64,000 nucleotides of DNA from Thuidium tamariscinum (lineage: Eukaryota; Streptophyta; Bryopsida; Hypnales; Thuidiaceae), in contig OX344749.2 in NCBI GenBank assembly GCA_947034885.2, positions 52,295,682 through 52,359,681 on the forward strand, in the 5' to 3' direction. The notes under the pieces are model-generated. The model was not told the DNA's origin and made no database searches. It saw only the letters and a program-made list of their open reading frames with translations. The position numbers were made by a program, and so were the translations under genes. Shown here in pieces: positions 35,193 through 46,715 of this stretch. How positions within the stretch are numbered: the first letter of the stretch is position 1; each line of letters begins with the position of its first letter.

Positions 35193-37160
35193 GGATGTAC
35201 AATATCTTCTTTAACTTTATTTCTATGACAATTTAGTCATGTAGAAAGGTAGATGGAAAGCCATGAAGGGGTACTCACGAAAAGTTTGAGATTTTCATGA
35301 AGCTTTTTTTTCATTCCTTGAATATTGTAGGTGGTGGTGTAGCAAACATGACTTCCTCTACATGTATTGTAATCTATAATATTGAAAATTTGTGTTTTCT
35401 ATTTTTTATTTGATTTTTTTAATCAACACTTTAATTTTGATGTTTTCAAAATTTTAATATTGTACTTCATCTAAATTCTTTTATTAGAGCGTCCCATTCA
35501 TCTAATTGCTATATCTCAGTATAAGGGTGTAAAGCCAAATTCTTTGATGAGGTACTAAAACCTCTACAAGGAATACAAGCACTTACAATTGTTTTCAAAA
35601 CTCTTGATTTTACAACCACACATGATGATATAGAGATTGATAATGGCCCTCTACTTGAAGACATCACACTATTTGAGTTAATGAGTAAGGTCTCTCTCTC
35701 TCTCTCTCTCACACACAAAAAGTGCAGTATTATAGTATGTATTTCTACAATTTTTCTCATCACATATTGTAGAATACAAGACCCCAATATATGATGAAAT
35801 GACTTACATCATATTCCAGGTGATTAATGGATCACATACTCCCTCCTGATACCGCTTTAAAGACATTACTGATGCCAGAAGCATTACTGATGCCAGAATA
35901 TTTTTCAAACGAAAAAAATATTCACAGGGAAATGAACTGGTAGATCACAACCAAAATCCCACACGACAGGACAACGATAGGCTCATTTAATGTTGCCAGA
36001 AAGGATTGAAGCCTTGATTACTTGAATCCAGGTGGTAAAATAGGCCAGATCACAAGCTAACGGCCAAAATTATGACAAAACAACTGGATGTTCATCCAAT
36101 ACTCACAAACTGACGGCCGAAGTTTTTTCAAAAAACACAATCGAAGTCAGGGCACAAATAATTGGGAACTCCTAATTACCCAACTCCAGTTTGCAAAGTT
36201 GATACGTTACTGCCGTTACTCCACCACTCGGCCTGCAGACTGAGAAGGTGAATGATCGATACAGTTTTGTGTGAACCCAGTCGGAGTGACGCTAAGGCAA
36301 CTGTGACGACACAAAGTGAGGGAACACTGATAGACCAACTCAATCAGCTGGGCTTCGGGAGATTACTGGAGGAAGGGGCTCACGACAACAAGGAATTACA
36401 AGGTTCTAGATGCACTTAGTGAGAGAACAGACAGAGAGAGATCATCGATAACTTGCTTACATTAGAAAATTGACAATTTTGATGTTCACATGTTATTGTT
36501 GCGACATGGATAACAACTGGAACGCTGCTGAAGACACCTCGCACACGACCATAAACTGACTGAGTGTTTGTATGTGGCCATGAGTGCAGGTGAGGCAGCT
36601 CCTTCAACAATGGCTTGGGAAGGCCCGGAATTTGTCAAGTGGTGTTCAAGCCTGTTTCGCTTGAGTCTTATTGTTCTATAGTAGCAAGGGGAATTAGCAT
36701 CTACACATTCCACAGTTGCAATGATTTTCACCTGCGTAGTTCCAGTGATTACATGTAGCAGCCTTTGCTAGTACTCACCAGCGAGGCTTTGAGAAATGTT
36801 ACAAGTTTACGATCGAAATCACTGGGAGTGTGAAATATGACATAGAAATCGACCAAGTTATAATCAGTCTATACAACCGATAGCAAGTGATGTTTCGAGT
36901 CAGTGGGTTGTTTCAAACTTAACGGTGCATCAAAACTGCATTAGAAGTAATCGGGTCCCTGACTTGCGAAAGCACCTGGTTCATATGGCTTCATGAAGTT
37001 ACTCACAAGCCACAACTGTATGATCGGCAGGGATTTGGTGATTATGTAGTCTCCAAAGAAATCCTGTAATATGTGAAACATGAGTTAGGCACAGTTAGAC
37101 GATGCCCAGAATTGGGGTGTATTTATCTGATCTGTCTCTCTCTCTCTCTATATATATTTT
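35193..37160. other. Intergenic sequence, GC-richer from about 35800
   Basis: A (CT)n run lies at about 35690-35709 followed by CACACACA, and another (CT)n-(TA)n run at about 37134-37157. From 35820 to 37060 base composition is higher and non-repetitive, as in the genic islands. The best open frame (36731-36486, minus, 81 codons) has no recognisable domain. CATTACTGATGCCAGAA is tandemly duplicated at 35864 and 35882. An unrecognised gene or a non-coding transcript is possible. Confidence 0.35.
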
Positions 37161-38503
37161 AACAACTTTGATTGCAAGTTTATACTTTGTATTTTAAGTT
37201 TTTACTACCTACTTTAATATATGGTTTGTTGTTTGTGCACTTGGATAAATCCATGCTAAAGCAATCCCTATCTTTTTATTGTCATTGTGGATATTTTAGA
37301 AGTCCATCTCTTAATTTTTGCAGTCTCTCTATTTATGTTGAAGATTTAGCATTAGCTTATGCTAATGTTTCTTCTTATTCATCTTTAATTTCTCTATCAC
37401 CTCATAGATCTTAGAAATTTTAAAGTATGTTTTTTTATTTTGAACTTATTAATATGAGTTAAAACAATATTTTAATTTATTTTCATGATTTGATATTTGA
37501 TTTCTATTGCCTTTGTGTATGTATAATGTGGCAAACATTCTATGCCATGGCCTAAAAATTTAACCTATGCCCAAAATCCCAAATTAAACAATAAATCGTG
37601 TATGAACCTTGAATTGCATTACACCACTAAAATTCAAAAACTTCCTCAAAGCAAAGTTCAACTTGGAATTCAATGAAATACTACCATTAGACTCATTATA
37701 TAATCTATTTTTTTAAATGATTTTTATCTTTAAAATGATAAACTTGAAAAAGGATAATTCAATAAAGAGGGGCATTGACTTGAAAACTCGTTGTTTAGGT
37801 CATAGGGGTTAATGCATTTATTTGGTATATAGTATATGACTACTATATTTCAAATATTTAATATTCAAGGTATTTTGTTTTTATTTTAAAACATATTTAT
37901 AAAAAAAAATTGGTGAACCACTTTGTTATTTAAATTTACATGAAGGCCAATGATGAAGATTACATTGATCACTTAATTATTCAAAAGCATTGTTCATGAT
38001 TTAATGCTTGTAATGTTTAGATGCTTTGCTTTTCAGTAGATTTAGGTTTGGCCTTCATAGCCCACTCTTGTTTCTCTTTCTATTTTAAACTTCATAAATG
38101 TCCCCCCTACCATGGTGTTACAATGTATTGTAGTTTTACATTTATATGCTCTACAGTGAGACATTCTAAACAACTTCACCTATTTTCATTGTGTGGTAGC
38201 TTACATACACTATCTATGTTGACTATATCTCAATTTTAAGATATATATTGGTTCAATTTTTTAGTATGAAATTGTATAGTGGCATAATATTCATTTGTTG
38301 TTCATTTGGATTGTAAATCCTTACATTTAATTCCACGGTCATAAGGCCCCAACAAGTTTATAGATTCTAAATGGAAAAAAATAGAGGCTCATAGGCTCAT
38401 GCTCATACACTCACATACTAGCATCCCCGCCTCATTACCACTAGCATTTTTTGATTGTCTTATATCAATTGTCAATCTAACTACCATTAGGTTGAGCATA
38501 TAT
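37161..38503. other. AT-rich intergenic sequence
   Basis: No gene is supported. A GTCATAGGGGTTAA near 37800 resembles an isolated TTAA-family end. Confidence 0.4.
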
Positions 38504-39231
38504 GGATGATTGCAAGAAACACTTGTCCTATTTTGAATACACAATATGTGTTGATTTGTTTTTTGGCCATAACTTTTGTGCTTTGGATTTAAATGAATCA
38601 AAATTTATAAAATAGGTACTTATGACTATCATACACATTCCTAATATTTTATAATTTTCAAAAATAATTTTCAATCCAAAAATAGACCCCGATTGATGTC
38701 ACACTTTGTAGTTTAGGGGGTTTGAATATTAAGGAGTACCTTTTTTTTAATGATTTTAAGATGAACTTTGGATGAGATGGTTTTCTATTAGACTTCTAGC
38801 TCTCTAGGGAAGGGATTTTTCAAAATAGTTAATTTTATGTAGTGCGGAAGTCTATAAAGTGAGCTTCTTTCTGCTTGTATTTTGAAATATATAAAATATT
38901 ATTTTGGTGATTTTTTTGGTGAATGACCATCTCTATAGAGTTTTTGCAAATTTTCACTTCTTATTTTTTGTAATTACTTATTTTTATTATTTTCCCCTAA
39001 TTAAAACATGAAGATATGTATTCTCTTGAGGTTTGGCACTTTTCAAGTTCTCCTACTTAGAGAATTTTTCTATGCAATTCCTTTCATGGATACCTTTGTC
39101 TTAAAGGAATATACATACATCATTTTTTTAAAATTTAAAATTTATTTTTCTAATTTTAAATTATTCCAAAAAAAATCATGAATATTATTGCAAAACACAA
39201 CAAATAGTCTAGGTGTTTCTTGCAATCACCC
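38504..39231 (+). mobile_element. GGGTCATTGC element with ATAT target duplication (728 bp)
   Basis: The left end GGATGATTGCAAGAAACAC starts at 38504 and the right end GTGTTTCTTGCAATCACCC stops at 39231. ATAT precedes (38500-38503) and follows (39232-39235). The body matches 17440-18128. No transposase is encoded. Confidence 0.8.
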
Positions 39232-39374
39232 ATATAAGACTTGTAAGTTATTAACTCTTATGTAATGAATTTTGTCAATAAAATTCTAAGATTCCTAAAA
39301 TCTATAGAATTTATAGTTTGTAGATTTCTGCAATTTATAGGTTTCAAAATCTATGAATTCTATAAGTTGCAATT

Positions 39375-39465
39375 GAATTACAAACAAGTTGCATAAGAGT
39401 CACAAACAAGTCGCATATGAGTCACAAACAAGTCGCATATGAGTCACAAACAAGTCACATATGAA
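39375..39465 (+). repeat. 22-bp tandem repeat, about four units
   Basis: GAGTCACAAACAAGTCGCATAT starts at 39397, 39419 and 39441 with partial units on each side, a period of 22 bp. The spacing has no unique spacers, so this is a minisatellite and not a CRISPR array. Confidence 0.85.
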
Positions 39466-41056
39466 TTGATTTTTGAGCTTGTTCTTTCATTCATAGCTTC
39501 TTGTTCACAATCAATGATCATGTTATATACGTAGTATAGTTAGAGCTCACCTATAAAACCCAAACAATCAAAAGTGACACTATTTTTTATATTGGTAGGC
39601 AAAGAAACGTATAATTTGGAAAGTATTTTTAGGGCATGAACACATAGGAAAATTAATCCCTTCAGTTGACTTGTATTTCAAGAACAAGTTAGAGATGATA
39701 CATTTGTCCTTGGATTTATATTGCAACAACAAACTTATGAGGTTGAAATTAATTACAAAATTTTGAAAACTCCTACTTAGACATATTGATAAATTCAAGA
39801 AATTGTGTTTAGAATTTTTTTTGACAAATATATAAAACTGTTTTCAGTTATTAGAATTGGATTTAAGCTTGCAAATTAGACTATTTGTCTTTTACTAAAG
39901 CACTCAGAATACATGCACACTAAAATAGTTATTTTAATCTTGAAGATGATGAAATACCTTCACCTTGATGGAGGACTGAAATTAGAAGAAAACGTAAGGT
40001 AATTATGAATCATATTGCCCCTTGATCTTTGTGGGGTTCTTTTGTCTTTCTCCAAATTATTGATACAACTCCTCTTTGGTGTGAGTGTAGCTTTTCAAAG
40101 GTTATTAAAATAAAAGAGGATACCTTCTTAATGGGTGGAAGGTTGGGACTAGCTCTCACCTAGAGGAGGTAGGCTCATCATTGCCTTTGATGGAGTTTGA
40201 AATGCCCTTACCTTTGAAAAAGCTACCAATGTCTGTTCTAATGAAAAGCAACATGAGGTTGCTACAAAAAATGTCATTAAGGTGTGCTTTTGAGTGTCAT
40301 GCCATCTTTTCCTATCCTTCTTGTTTTTTGCCAATTCAGACAACTATAAAATATTTTTGGTGTTTCTAGGGGTTCTTGCTATAAAACTTTTTTTTTCACT
40401 TTTGTTGCTTTGTGGAACTTTGCAGTTGAAAAAGAAAAATATGGTTCATAAAAAGTTGTTAACACTTGAAGGATCAAAGATTAGACCTTTGGGCTTAATG
40501 ATGGTAAAAACAATGGAGATTGAATAGGGATAATGTCTTCAAAATGGAGCAATGAAATTAGCCTTGCATTAAAAAAATGGAAACTTCCTTTGGCATTTCC
40601 AACCCCTCTCTAAATTTTGTTCATAACAAGGATAAGCTAACAACTACAGTCTAAACTTCCTTGTTGCAAAGAAAAAAGAAAGCATACCTCGCTAATGACA
40701 AGCGTCTTGGCAAAGGATAGAATGCCACATCTAACATCCAAACTTCTTCATTCTTGAAGAGACTTAAGGCTAGCTTATATGTGAGCCCAATGGGCAAGCT
40801 AACAACTATAGGTTAAACTAAAGACAAAAGAGGCTATACTAATTGTCTTGCTGGGATGGATAAGCGGGAAAGGAGGAGGAGAAGTTTCGCCAATTCCGGT
40901 AGACAATCTTGTTGATGAAAACTTGTCAAGCTTGATAGAATCTAATATGTGTGCTTTTCTTGTTGTATCCCTCCCTCCACATGAAATTGTAAAGGCTATT
41001 TTCACCTATGGCACTCCATGTGAAGTTTCCTTGCCTATTGATATGCCGTGAATTCA
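39466..41056. other. Intergenic sequence
   Basis: No gene is recognised. Positions 40589-40626 repeat exactly a 38-nt part of the hairpin arm at 32357-32394. Frames at 40149-40527 and 40799-41051 are open on both strands but have no family features. Confidence 0.4.
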
Positions 41057-41191
41057 CCCCATCACAAACAAAATGGGAGGAAGCCCATTATGTGCAAAAT
41101 TATGATGATGGTATACATTCAAGTTCTGAAATGTATGCCACCATTACAATTTTGCACACAATGGGCTTACTCTCATTTTGTTTGTAGTGGG
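41057..41191 (+). ncRNA. Candidate small-RNA hairpin (135 bp inverted repeat)
   Basis: A left arm of about 64 nt (CCCCATCACAAACAAAATGG...) pairs with a right arm ending TTTGTAGTGGGA across a loop of only about 5-8 nt near 41124. About nine to eleven positions differ, mostly transitions that leave G-U pairs or A-C mismatches. The size and imperfect pairing resemble plant MIRNA precursors, but a small MITE would look the same. The strand is arbitrary. Confidence 0.4.
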
Positions 41192-41353
41192 ATAGTTGAT
41201 CTTACATGGAAGGAGGCCCTAAGCCCGGGCTACCGGACCAAATCCTTTGAGTTAGATCTCCCAGGTCTGACATTCCTCAGGACCTGACTCACCTGAGCAG
41301 AGAAGTAAGGATCTCCAAGATCGGACGGTCTGACGGATCCGATTCAGTGTAAG

Positions 41354-41728
41354 TTAGCGGAGATGGTTATCATATGCCCGGGACTCTCTCAGAGTCTCAG
41401 GTCTCCAGGACCAGAAACTTTCCCATGCTGAATGGCTGGGCACCATGAATTTGACGTAAGCTAAGCTCTCTTGTTGATGGGTTGGCTGTTCAGGAAGCCA
41501 TAAAGACTCGGGGTTTGCGAGCAGACTCCACGTGCCTGGTGGTGGATATTGTGCCTCCGGGCCAAGCTCTGCAGTCCGAGAGCAAATGATAGTACTGAAA
41601 TTCTTGTGACGGACTCGGTCTGCAAAAACACCGCCACTAAGTTGGTAGAGCTCCCATGAAAGAGCTTTTCGATGAAAACTCTGCCACTCTTGCAGAAAGG
41701 TTCGCACCAGCTCAAACGAACGGTTCAT
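41354..41728 (-). CDS. Unrecognised ORF with telo-box leader
   Basis: The minus-strand frame begins ATGAACCG at 41728 and runs 124 codons, in DNA clearly richer in GC than the flanking repeats. Directly upstream lies CAAACCCTAAACCCTG. AAACCCTAA (telo-box) is a known element near transcription starts of plant housekeeping genes, so this could be the 5' end of a real gene. An overlapping frame (41715-41461) is open too, which weakens the case. The product is rich in Trp, Ser and Glu with no domain, signal peptide or membrane span. Introns could redirect the frame. Confidence 0.25.
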   Translation of the reverse strand: MNRSFELVRTFLQEWQSFHRKALSWELYQLSGGVFADRVRHKNFSTIICSRTAELGPEAQYPPPGTWSLLANPESLWLPEQPTHQQESLAYVKFMVPSHSAWESFWSWRPETLRESRAYDNHLR

Positions 41729-43589
41729 CAGGGTTTAGGGTTTGTAGAGCCGTTTGTTTTCAACACAAGACGTGAAACCGAAGATGGGTTTGCTAATCAT
41801 GGTTACCAACGAAGGAAGTACACATTTTGAAACACAATGAAATTAAACTAAACTGAACATGGAAACTAGATAATCGTACAGAACAACACAGATCGCTTAT
41901 GTAAAAGTAGTAAGCTCTTCCCAGGGAGCCAAGGTGGTACAAAATAAGAGCAGTGCAATAGTGCATTAAAACAAGGTACAAACAAGTTATCACAGCTAAT
42001 ACTGTCCTCTTTTAATGGTTGCATGTGGACAGTGAAATCATTTATTCTAATTTCTGCTCTAAACTAAAAGACATTTTCTAAACAAAAAAAACTATAGCCA
42101 TGAATTGCCGAAGGCGGTTTTCATGCACGGTATTAATACCAGTTAACCGTTATTTGGTTGCATTTGCTTACTTCTTATGTTTGTCGTAATTCCAGATTAG
42201 GGCCGGTGACCTGAGAGAATACAGAACGTCAACAGCCTCAAATTCCTCTCAGCAATTTGCATTTCAATTTCAGACGAGTCTACTGCTCCGTATCCTGCGC
42301 AGGATGGATTGATCAGACTCTCTTTAATAGATGGGTACTCATTCGAGCTGGTTGCAGACAGAATCGGACTCTGGAATTCGCGACAGAATGAAATCAACAC
42401 AATATCTTCCAGGAGCTAAAATTGTTGGAACTCGTCTCTTTTGTAAAATTCTTACATCTGATCATTGTCTTTTTTTCGCACTTCTTTTCAAGGGAAAGAA
42501 AGTTCCTTCGACGGCATGGCACAGCCTTTAAATTTCCAAATAGTGTACATAGACGGATACACTCATACTTTCAATGGACTGAGCTAGGAACCTCGTGGGT
42601 CATTATCCATGTGACTGATTTCACAGACTGGGGAAGTTTGTAGGCTCTATCATAGGTGGCCAAATATTAAACAACATGCAGGTGACTTCGCCTAGATCAA
42701 CTAGCCAACTGGGTGTCATTATTTTTTCATAGAAAAATTTGCAATAGATTCTTTTTAGTGACAAATCCGCAACATGTACTCCGCATACAAACCCGTACCT
42801 AGTTTTTCAGGAGGGTGCATAGACGCCAGTAGCCCGATTTAGTTTGCAAGAGTCGCATCTCGTTAACACCAAAGCAATCTAATTTAAAATTGGTGATATT
42901 CCACAAACCAAAAATTGTGACATATATCTTCGCAAAGGTTTAATGTCAGGCCCAAAGTACGGCAGGACTGATACGGATTTCGGCTTCAGGCCGTGTGGTC
43001 TGAATCTGGTCAAAGTGCTGAAATATCGCCAATTAACGAAATTGACGGTATTACTTTTGATGAGAACTTAGGCCCGACAGGTCAAGACACCCGACAGTTC
43101 ACGACTAAGCTTACACATTACTCTCATGTCAACTCGCTACAAGTTTCAACGAAAATTTCAACAAGATAAATGGTTTCTCAAAATCTTCAGCGTTCCTCTA
43201 CTAGTTAATTCACATTCTTTCAATTTTTTTCAAAATTGCCGGGCAAAACATGTGCTCTTATTGCTTCCTGAAAGGATGTGTGCATCAGTAGCAGGATGAC
43301 TCTCGGCCTCTTTGGCAGCTTGGCGCAAATTTAGCATAATCAATAAGAGGCTCCTGGGAATACACAAGTTTTGACCTTTCTAAATGATTATTGTTGTGAC
43401 TGAATCTTTGTATTTTTTCACACTTTAACAAGAATGTAGCACTTACTTACTTTTCCCCTGCACAGCAGTGCCTGTCCCTACCGAAGCTTGGTTGCAATCC
43501 CACTGAAGAGACATTTCCACTGCTAATCATGTAACATGCGTCTTGTGGATCAAGATATTTGCATGGATTGCAACGAATGTGATAGCTCA
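41729..43589. other. Intergenic sequence between ORF and receptor gene
   Basis: Non-repetitive sequence of intermediate composition, with no recognised gene. It should contain the 3' UTR of the receptor-like gene, which is transcribed leftwards and stops at 43590. I saw no strong polyadenylation signal. Confidence 0.35.
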
Positions 43590-46500
43590 CTACAGACTGC
43601 CACTGGTGCCATAGAAGCTGCCGGAGAAGTGGCTCACGGAGATGAAGCTGGTATGCGAGCCAGAGTGCGAGCGGGGCGTGTCCAAGCTGCCGGAGATGGG
43701 CACCTGCATGGTGCCTTCCAGAATGCGTCGCACCTCGGACATGGACGGCCGGAGCTCCGGCTGGATGCGAGTGCACAACAGCACAATCTGCGCACACAAG
43801 CTCACTTCATGCTTGTCAAAGTTGCCCTGCAGGCGGGGATCCACGAGCTCCGCCAGCTCCGCTTTTGCCAGCAGCTGCATCCATGTGAGGAGCTGCGGTT
43901 TGCCTGCAGGCTGCTGTTCCAGCATTCGTCTGCCGCTCACGAGCACCAGCAGCAGCATCCCGTAACTGAACACGTCGCTCTTCTCGGTCAATCGTCCCGT
44001 CACCCCGTAATCAGGGTCCACGAAACCCAACGACGTGACCACAGTCCGCTGGGACACTTTCGCCACGCGCACGGATCCAAAGTGCCCGACGCGCGCCGTG
44101 TAGTCTCGGTCCAGCAGGATGTTGCTGGGCTTAAGGTTGCCGTGGATGATGGGCGGCCTGCAGTGCTCGTGAAGATACTCCAGCCCGACTGCCGCGCCGT
44201 GGGCGATGCTGTAGCGGCGAGGCCACCGCAACGCAGTCTTGTCGCTCCGAAGCGCGTCGAGAACGGAGCCGTTGGGCATGTACTCACAGACCAGGAGCGG
44301 GTCGTCGCCTTTGAAGAAGCCGCGCAAGGGGACCACGTTTCGGTGAACGATGGTGCCGCGCGCCTTAATCTCTTGCCAGAACTCGTCGTTAACGAGCATG
44401 CCGCTGCTGCGCGTGTTCAGCTGTTTGACGGCCACATGAGTGCCGTTCGCGAGCTTCCCCTGATAGACGCGTCCCGTGGTGCCCGCGCCTAGGAGCGCGC
44501 TGTGGTGGAAGCTGTTCGTCGCGGCGTTGAGCTCCGTGTACGTGAATTGTCGACAGTCGGGCGACGTGGGGCCGTCCGGTATGCGTAGCGAGCTGGATCG
44601 GAGCTGCCAGAAGGGCTCCACGGCTTGTACAGATCGGGATCGGCAGCTGTGAATGGCTATGCCGGAAAGGATGGCGATGATAAGAATGGGGCAGACGAGG
44701 ATGACGACGATGAGCAGGAGGAGGTGTGTACGCGTCCAGGACTCGCACGGGTGAAGCTGTAACGAGGTTTGTTGCTGGCAATCGGCGATGGGCCTCATCT
44801 GCGGGGCGAGATGGCAGGAGCTCGACTCCGCCGTGAAGCAATTCTTGCTCCATGTGTCGTACTCGAAGGTGGCGTTCTGAGGTTGCGGGATGGGCCCCGT
44901 GAAATAGTTCAGCGACAAGTCCAGGGACGTCAGGCGGGGAAAGCTATCGAGCAGCTCCGCTGGGACCCTTCCTTTCAACAAATTGCCTCGCAGATCCCTG
45001 TCAATTCCAGCGCAGTCCGGGAGTCATATACGATGGCCGTAATTCCTGACATTGGGAGGAATTTCAGGAAACACAGTGGAAATCCAGAGCAGTTCTGAGA
45101 CTGAAACTGGAGGGATTCCGTGATATACTCTTCTGAATCTCTGATCTATACCAGTCCTAGAATTCAGAGCTCTGAGGTTTCTGAACACCTATGTGAAATT
45201 GTGAGCACTTGAATGTCACATTTTGGTACAGTTGAATTCGCTACAAGAACTGGAGATATGAATCACGCAACATCAGTGGTGCAGGCCGACTAAGGAAATC
45301 TTGAAGTTATGTTATAAATGTGTCAATAGCATCAGATTGTTCACGAGATAAGGGATAGGCTAGGATCTTACAAATGCTGAAGGCTCGAGAGACCTGCAAG
45401 AATGAGAGGAATCTCGCCCGTGAGGTTGCCGTTGGGAACTTTTCTGGGCACATGACCAAGACAAGCCAGACGATTAACTATGGTCATATTCGTTGTAACA
45501 ATGACGGTAATTTTCGCAAAATTGACTTATTTAGGAAACGGCCATATCTAGAAGCCGGAGTGGTCTGAAACCCACTTGACAATCTCACATCTATTCCTTT
45601 CTTGAATTTTGAGAAAGAGTTCTAAAATCTAGCATCCCACACTAGCCATGGCAACCGTTTGGGATTTCAAATCGGACGAACTAAAATGTATCTTTGTAGA
45701 ATCGGGGAACAAGAAGTCATGCTCAAGGTTAAAAATCAATAAATGGTGTGCGACTCAGCATAAACCGTCCATAATGCATTCAAAGGATGTAGTTGGAGAG
45801 GCTGTTTTGTAATGTCTAAGAATTGTCACTTTATAAGGGATTGAAAACTTCATGCTCATACAAGCTCTCTGTTCCCAAACGGTGTTTGTGTCAGTGTGGC
45901 TTTCAACAAGGAACCAGCCAGAGCAGTATGAGATAAGCATTCAAACCGCAGAACTAAAAACGATCTAGATTTTAGAGCTCTGAGGTTTAGGTTGCACAGC
46001 TTCAACAAACCATCTAATTTTTCATCAATCGCGCAAGTTTGGCACGGTTCAAAATAACGAATATAAGGTTAACCGCTGGACAGATTCGAGGAGCTCGAGG
46101 AAGATCGATCGACAGCTGAACTATTAGGACCTCGACTTTGCTGTAGGACTGCGTTCATCACTTACAGGGTGACGACTGTGCAATTTGCTTGGAGCACAGA
46201 GCAGGGGGATTGAACGGCAGGGTTGTCACTGAATGCGCATCCAATGCCGGGCCACGGTCCAGAGCAAGCGTCGACGGCATCCACCCAGAGCTTGACCTCA
46301 CTGGGTGCTGCCTCCCACATGTCCTTCAGTTGCGCCAACACAGCAGCTGCGCACCCATTCAACAGCTACAACATCATTTCCAGCTAGCTAAAAGTAGTAC
46401 TTCAAACACAGGATGATTGACTGCGAACTCTTCAAATGCCACATTACTGGTCACTCTGTCGATACAAGTGGTTGTACGCTGTGAGAAAAGGATCGAAAGC

Positions 46501-46616
46501 AAACCTTCCGAGGGTGTGGCGAAGACTAGGCCGAGACGAAGGCAAATCATGATTGCGCCGAGAAGTAGAATCTTGAGCAGCCTCCTCGAGGGCATTGTGC
46601 TCAGCACCACTTGCAT
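43590..46616 (-). CDS. LRR receptor-like protein with a pseudokinase domain (4 exons)
   Basis: Proposed exons are 46616-46505, 46346-46166, 45443-45372 and 44997-43590. All introns are GT-AG, phases 1, 2 and 2, and the joined frame is 590 codons plus stop. Exon 3 is exactly 72 nt, one repeat, as in many plant LRR genes. The protein has a signal peptide (about 1-34), an LRR N-terminal cap (C65-W69-C74), three leucine-rich repeats (98-160, e.g. LDLSLNYFTGPIP), one transmembrane helix (213-237) and a kinase-like domain (about 285-549). The glycine loop LGAGTTGRV (291-299), Lys313 in VAVK and a candidate helix-C Glu331 remain. The catalytic loop is HGNLKPSN (407-414, Asp replaced by Asn409) and the metal-binding DFG is HFG (427-429). 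It should therefore bind partners or ATP, if anything, but not phosphorylate. It is predicted to lie in the plasma membrane and act as a co-receptor or scaffold. An alternative start at 46595 would shorten the signal peptide. More LRR exons inside the 722-bp second intron were not found. Confidence 0.85.
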
Positions 46617-46634
46617 CTACTCATGTCGCGGCAT
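46617..46634 (-). promoter_or_regulatory. Upstream ORF abutting the receptor start codon
   Basis: ATGCCGCGACATGAGTAG encodes MPRHE and its stop codon is immediately followed by the receptor ATG at 46616. It lies between the likely TATA box and the coding start, so it would be in the leader. Such a uORF would require re-initiation, or use of the second in-frame ATG at 46595. Confidence 0.45.
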
Positions 46635-46705
46635 TACTCCTTGAAGTTACTAGCGCTGAGTACACAAGTCCCATTCTCAGTGATCTCCTGCTGTACCATT
46701 AATAC

Positions 46706-46715
46706 GTATATATTA
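46706..46715 (-). promoter_or_regulatory. TATA box of the receptor-like gene
   Basis: TAATATATAC on the minus strand lies about 90 bp upstream of the start codon at 46616. Transcription would be expected to begin near 46680, giving a leader of roughly 60 nt. The local background is not AT-rich, which makes the match more meaningful. Confidence 0.5.

Noticed and set aside
39375..39465. Possible CRISPR-like array
   Set aside because: The 22-bp units are head-to-tail with no unique spacers, and the genome is a plant nucleus.
43536..44492. 318-codon plus-strand ORF overlapping the receptor-like gene
   Set aside because: It is the antisense shadow of the GC-rich fourth exon. The minus strand has clear TM, kinase and splice features, and the plus-strand peptide has none.
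45001..45371. Possible extra LRR exon in the third intron of the receptor-like gene
   Set aside because: No NxLxGxIP pattern or AG-exon-GT of 72 nt is present, and direct joining of exons 3 and 4 gives correctly phased adjacent repeats.
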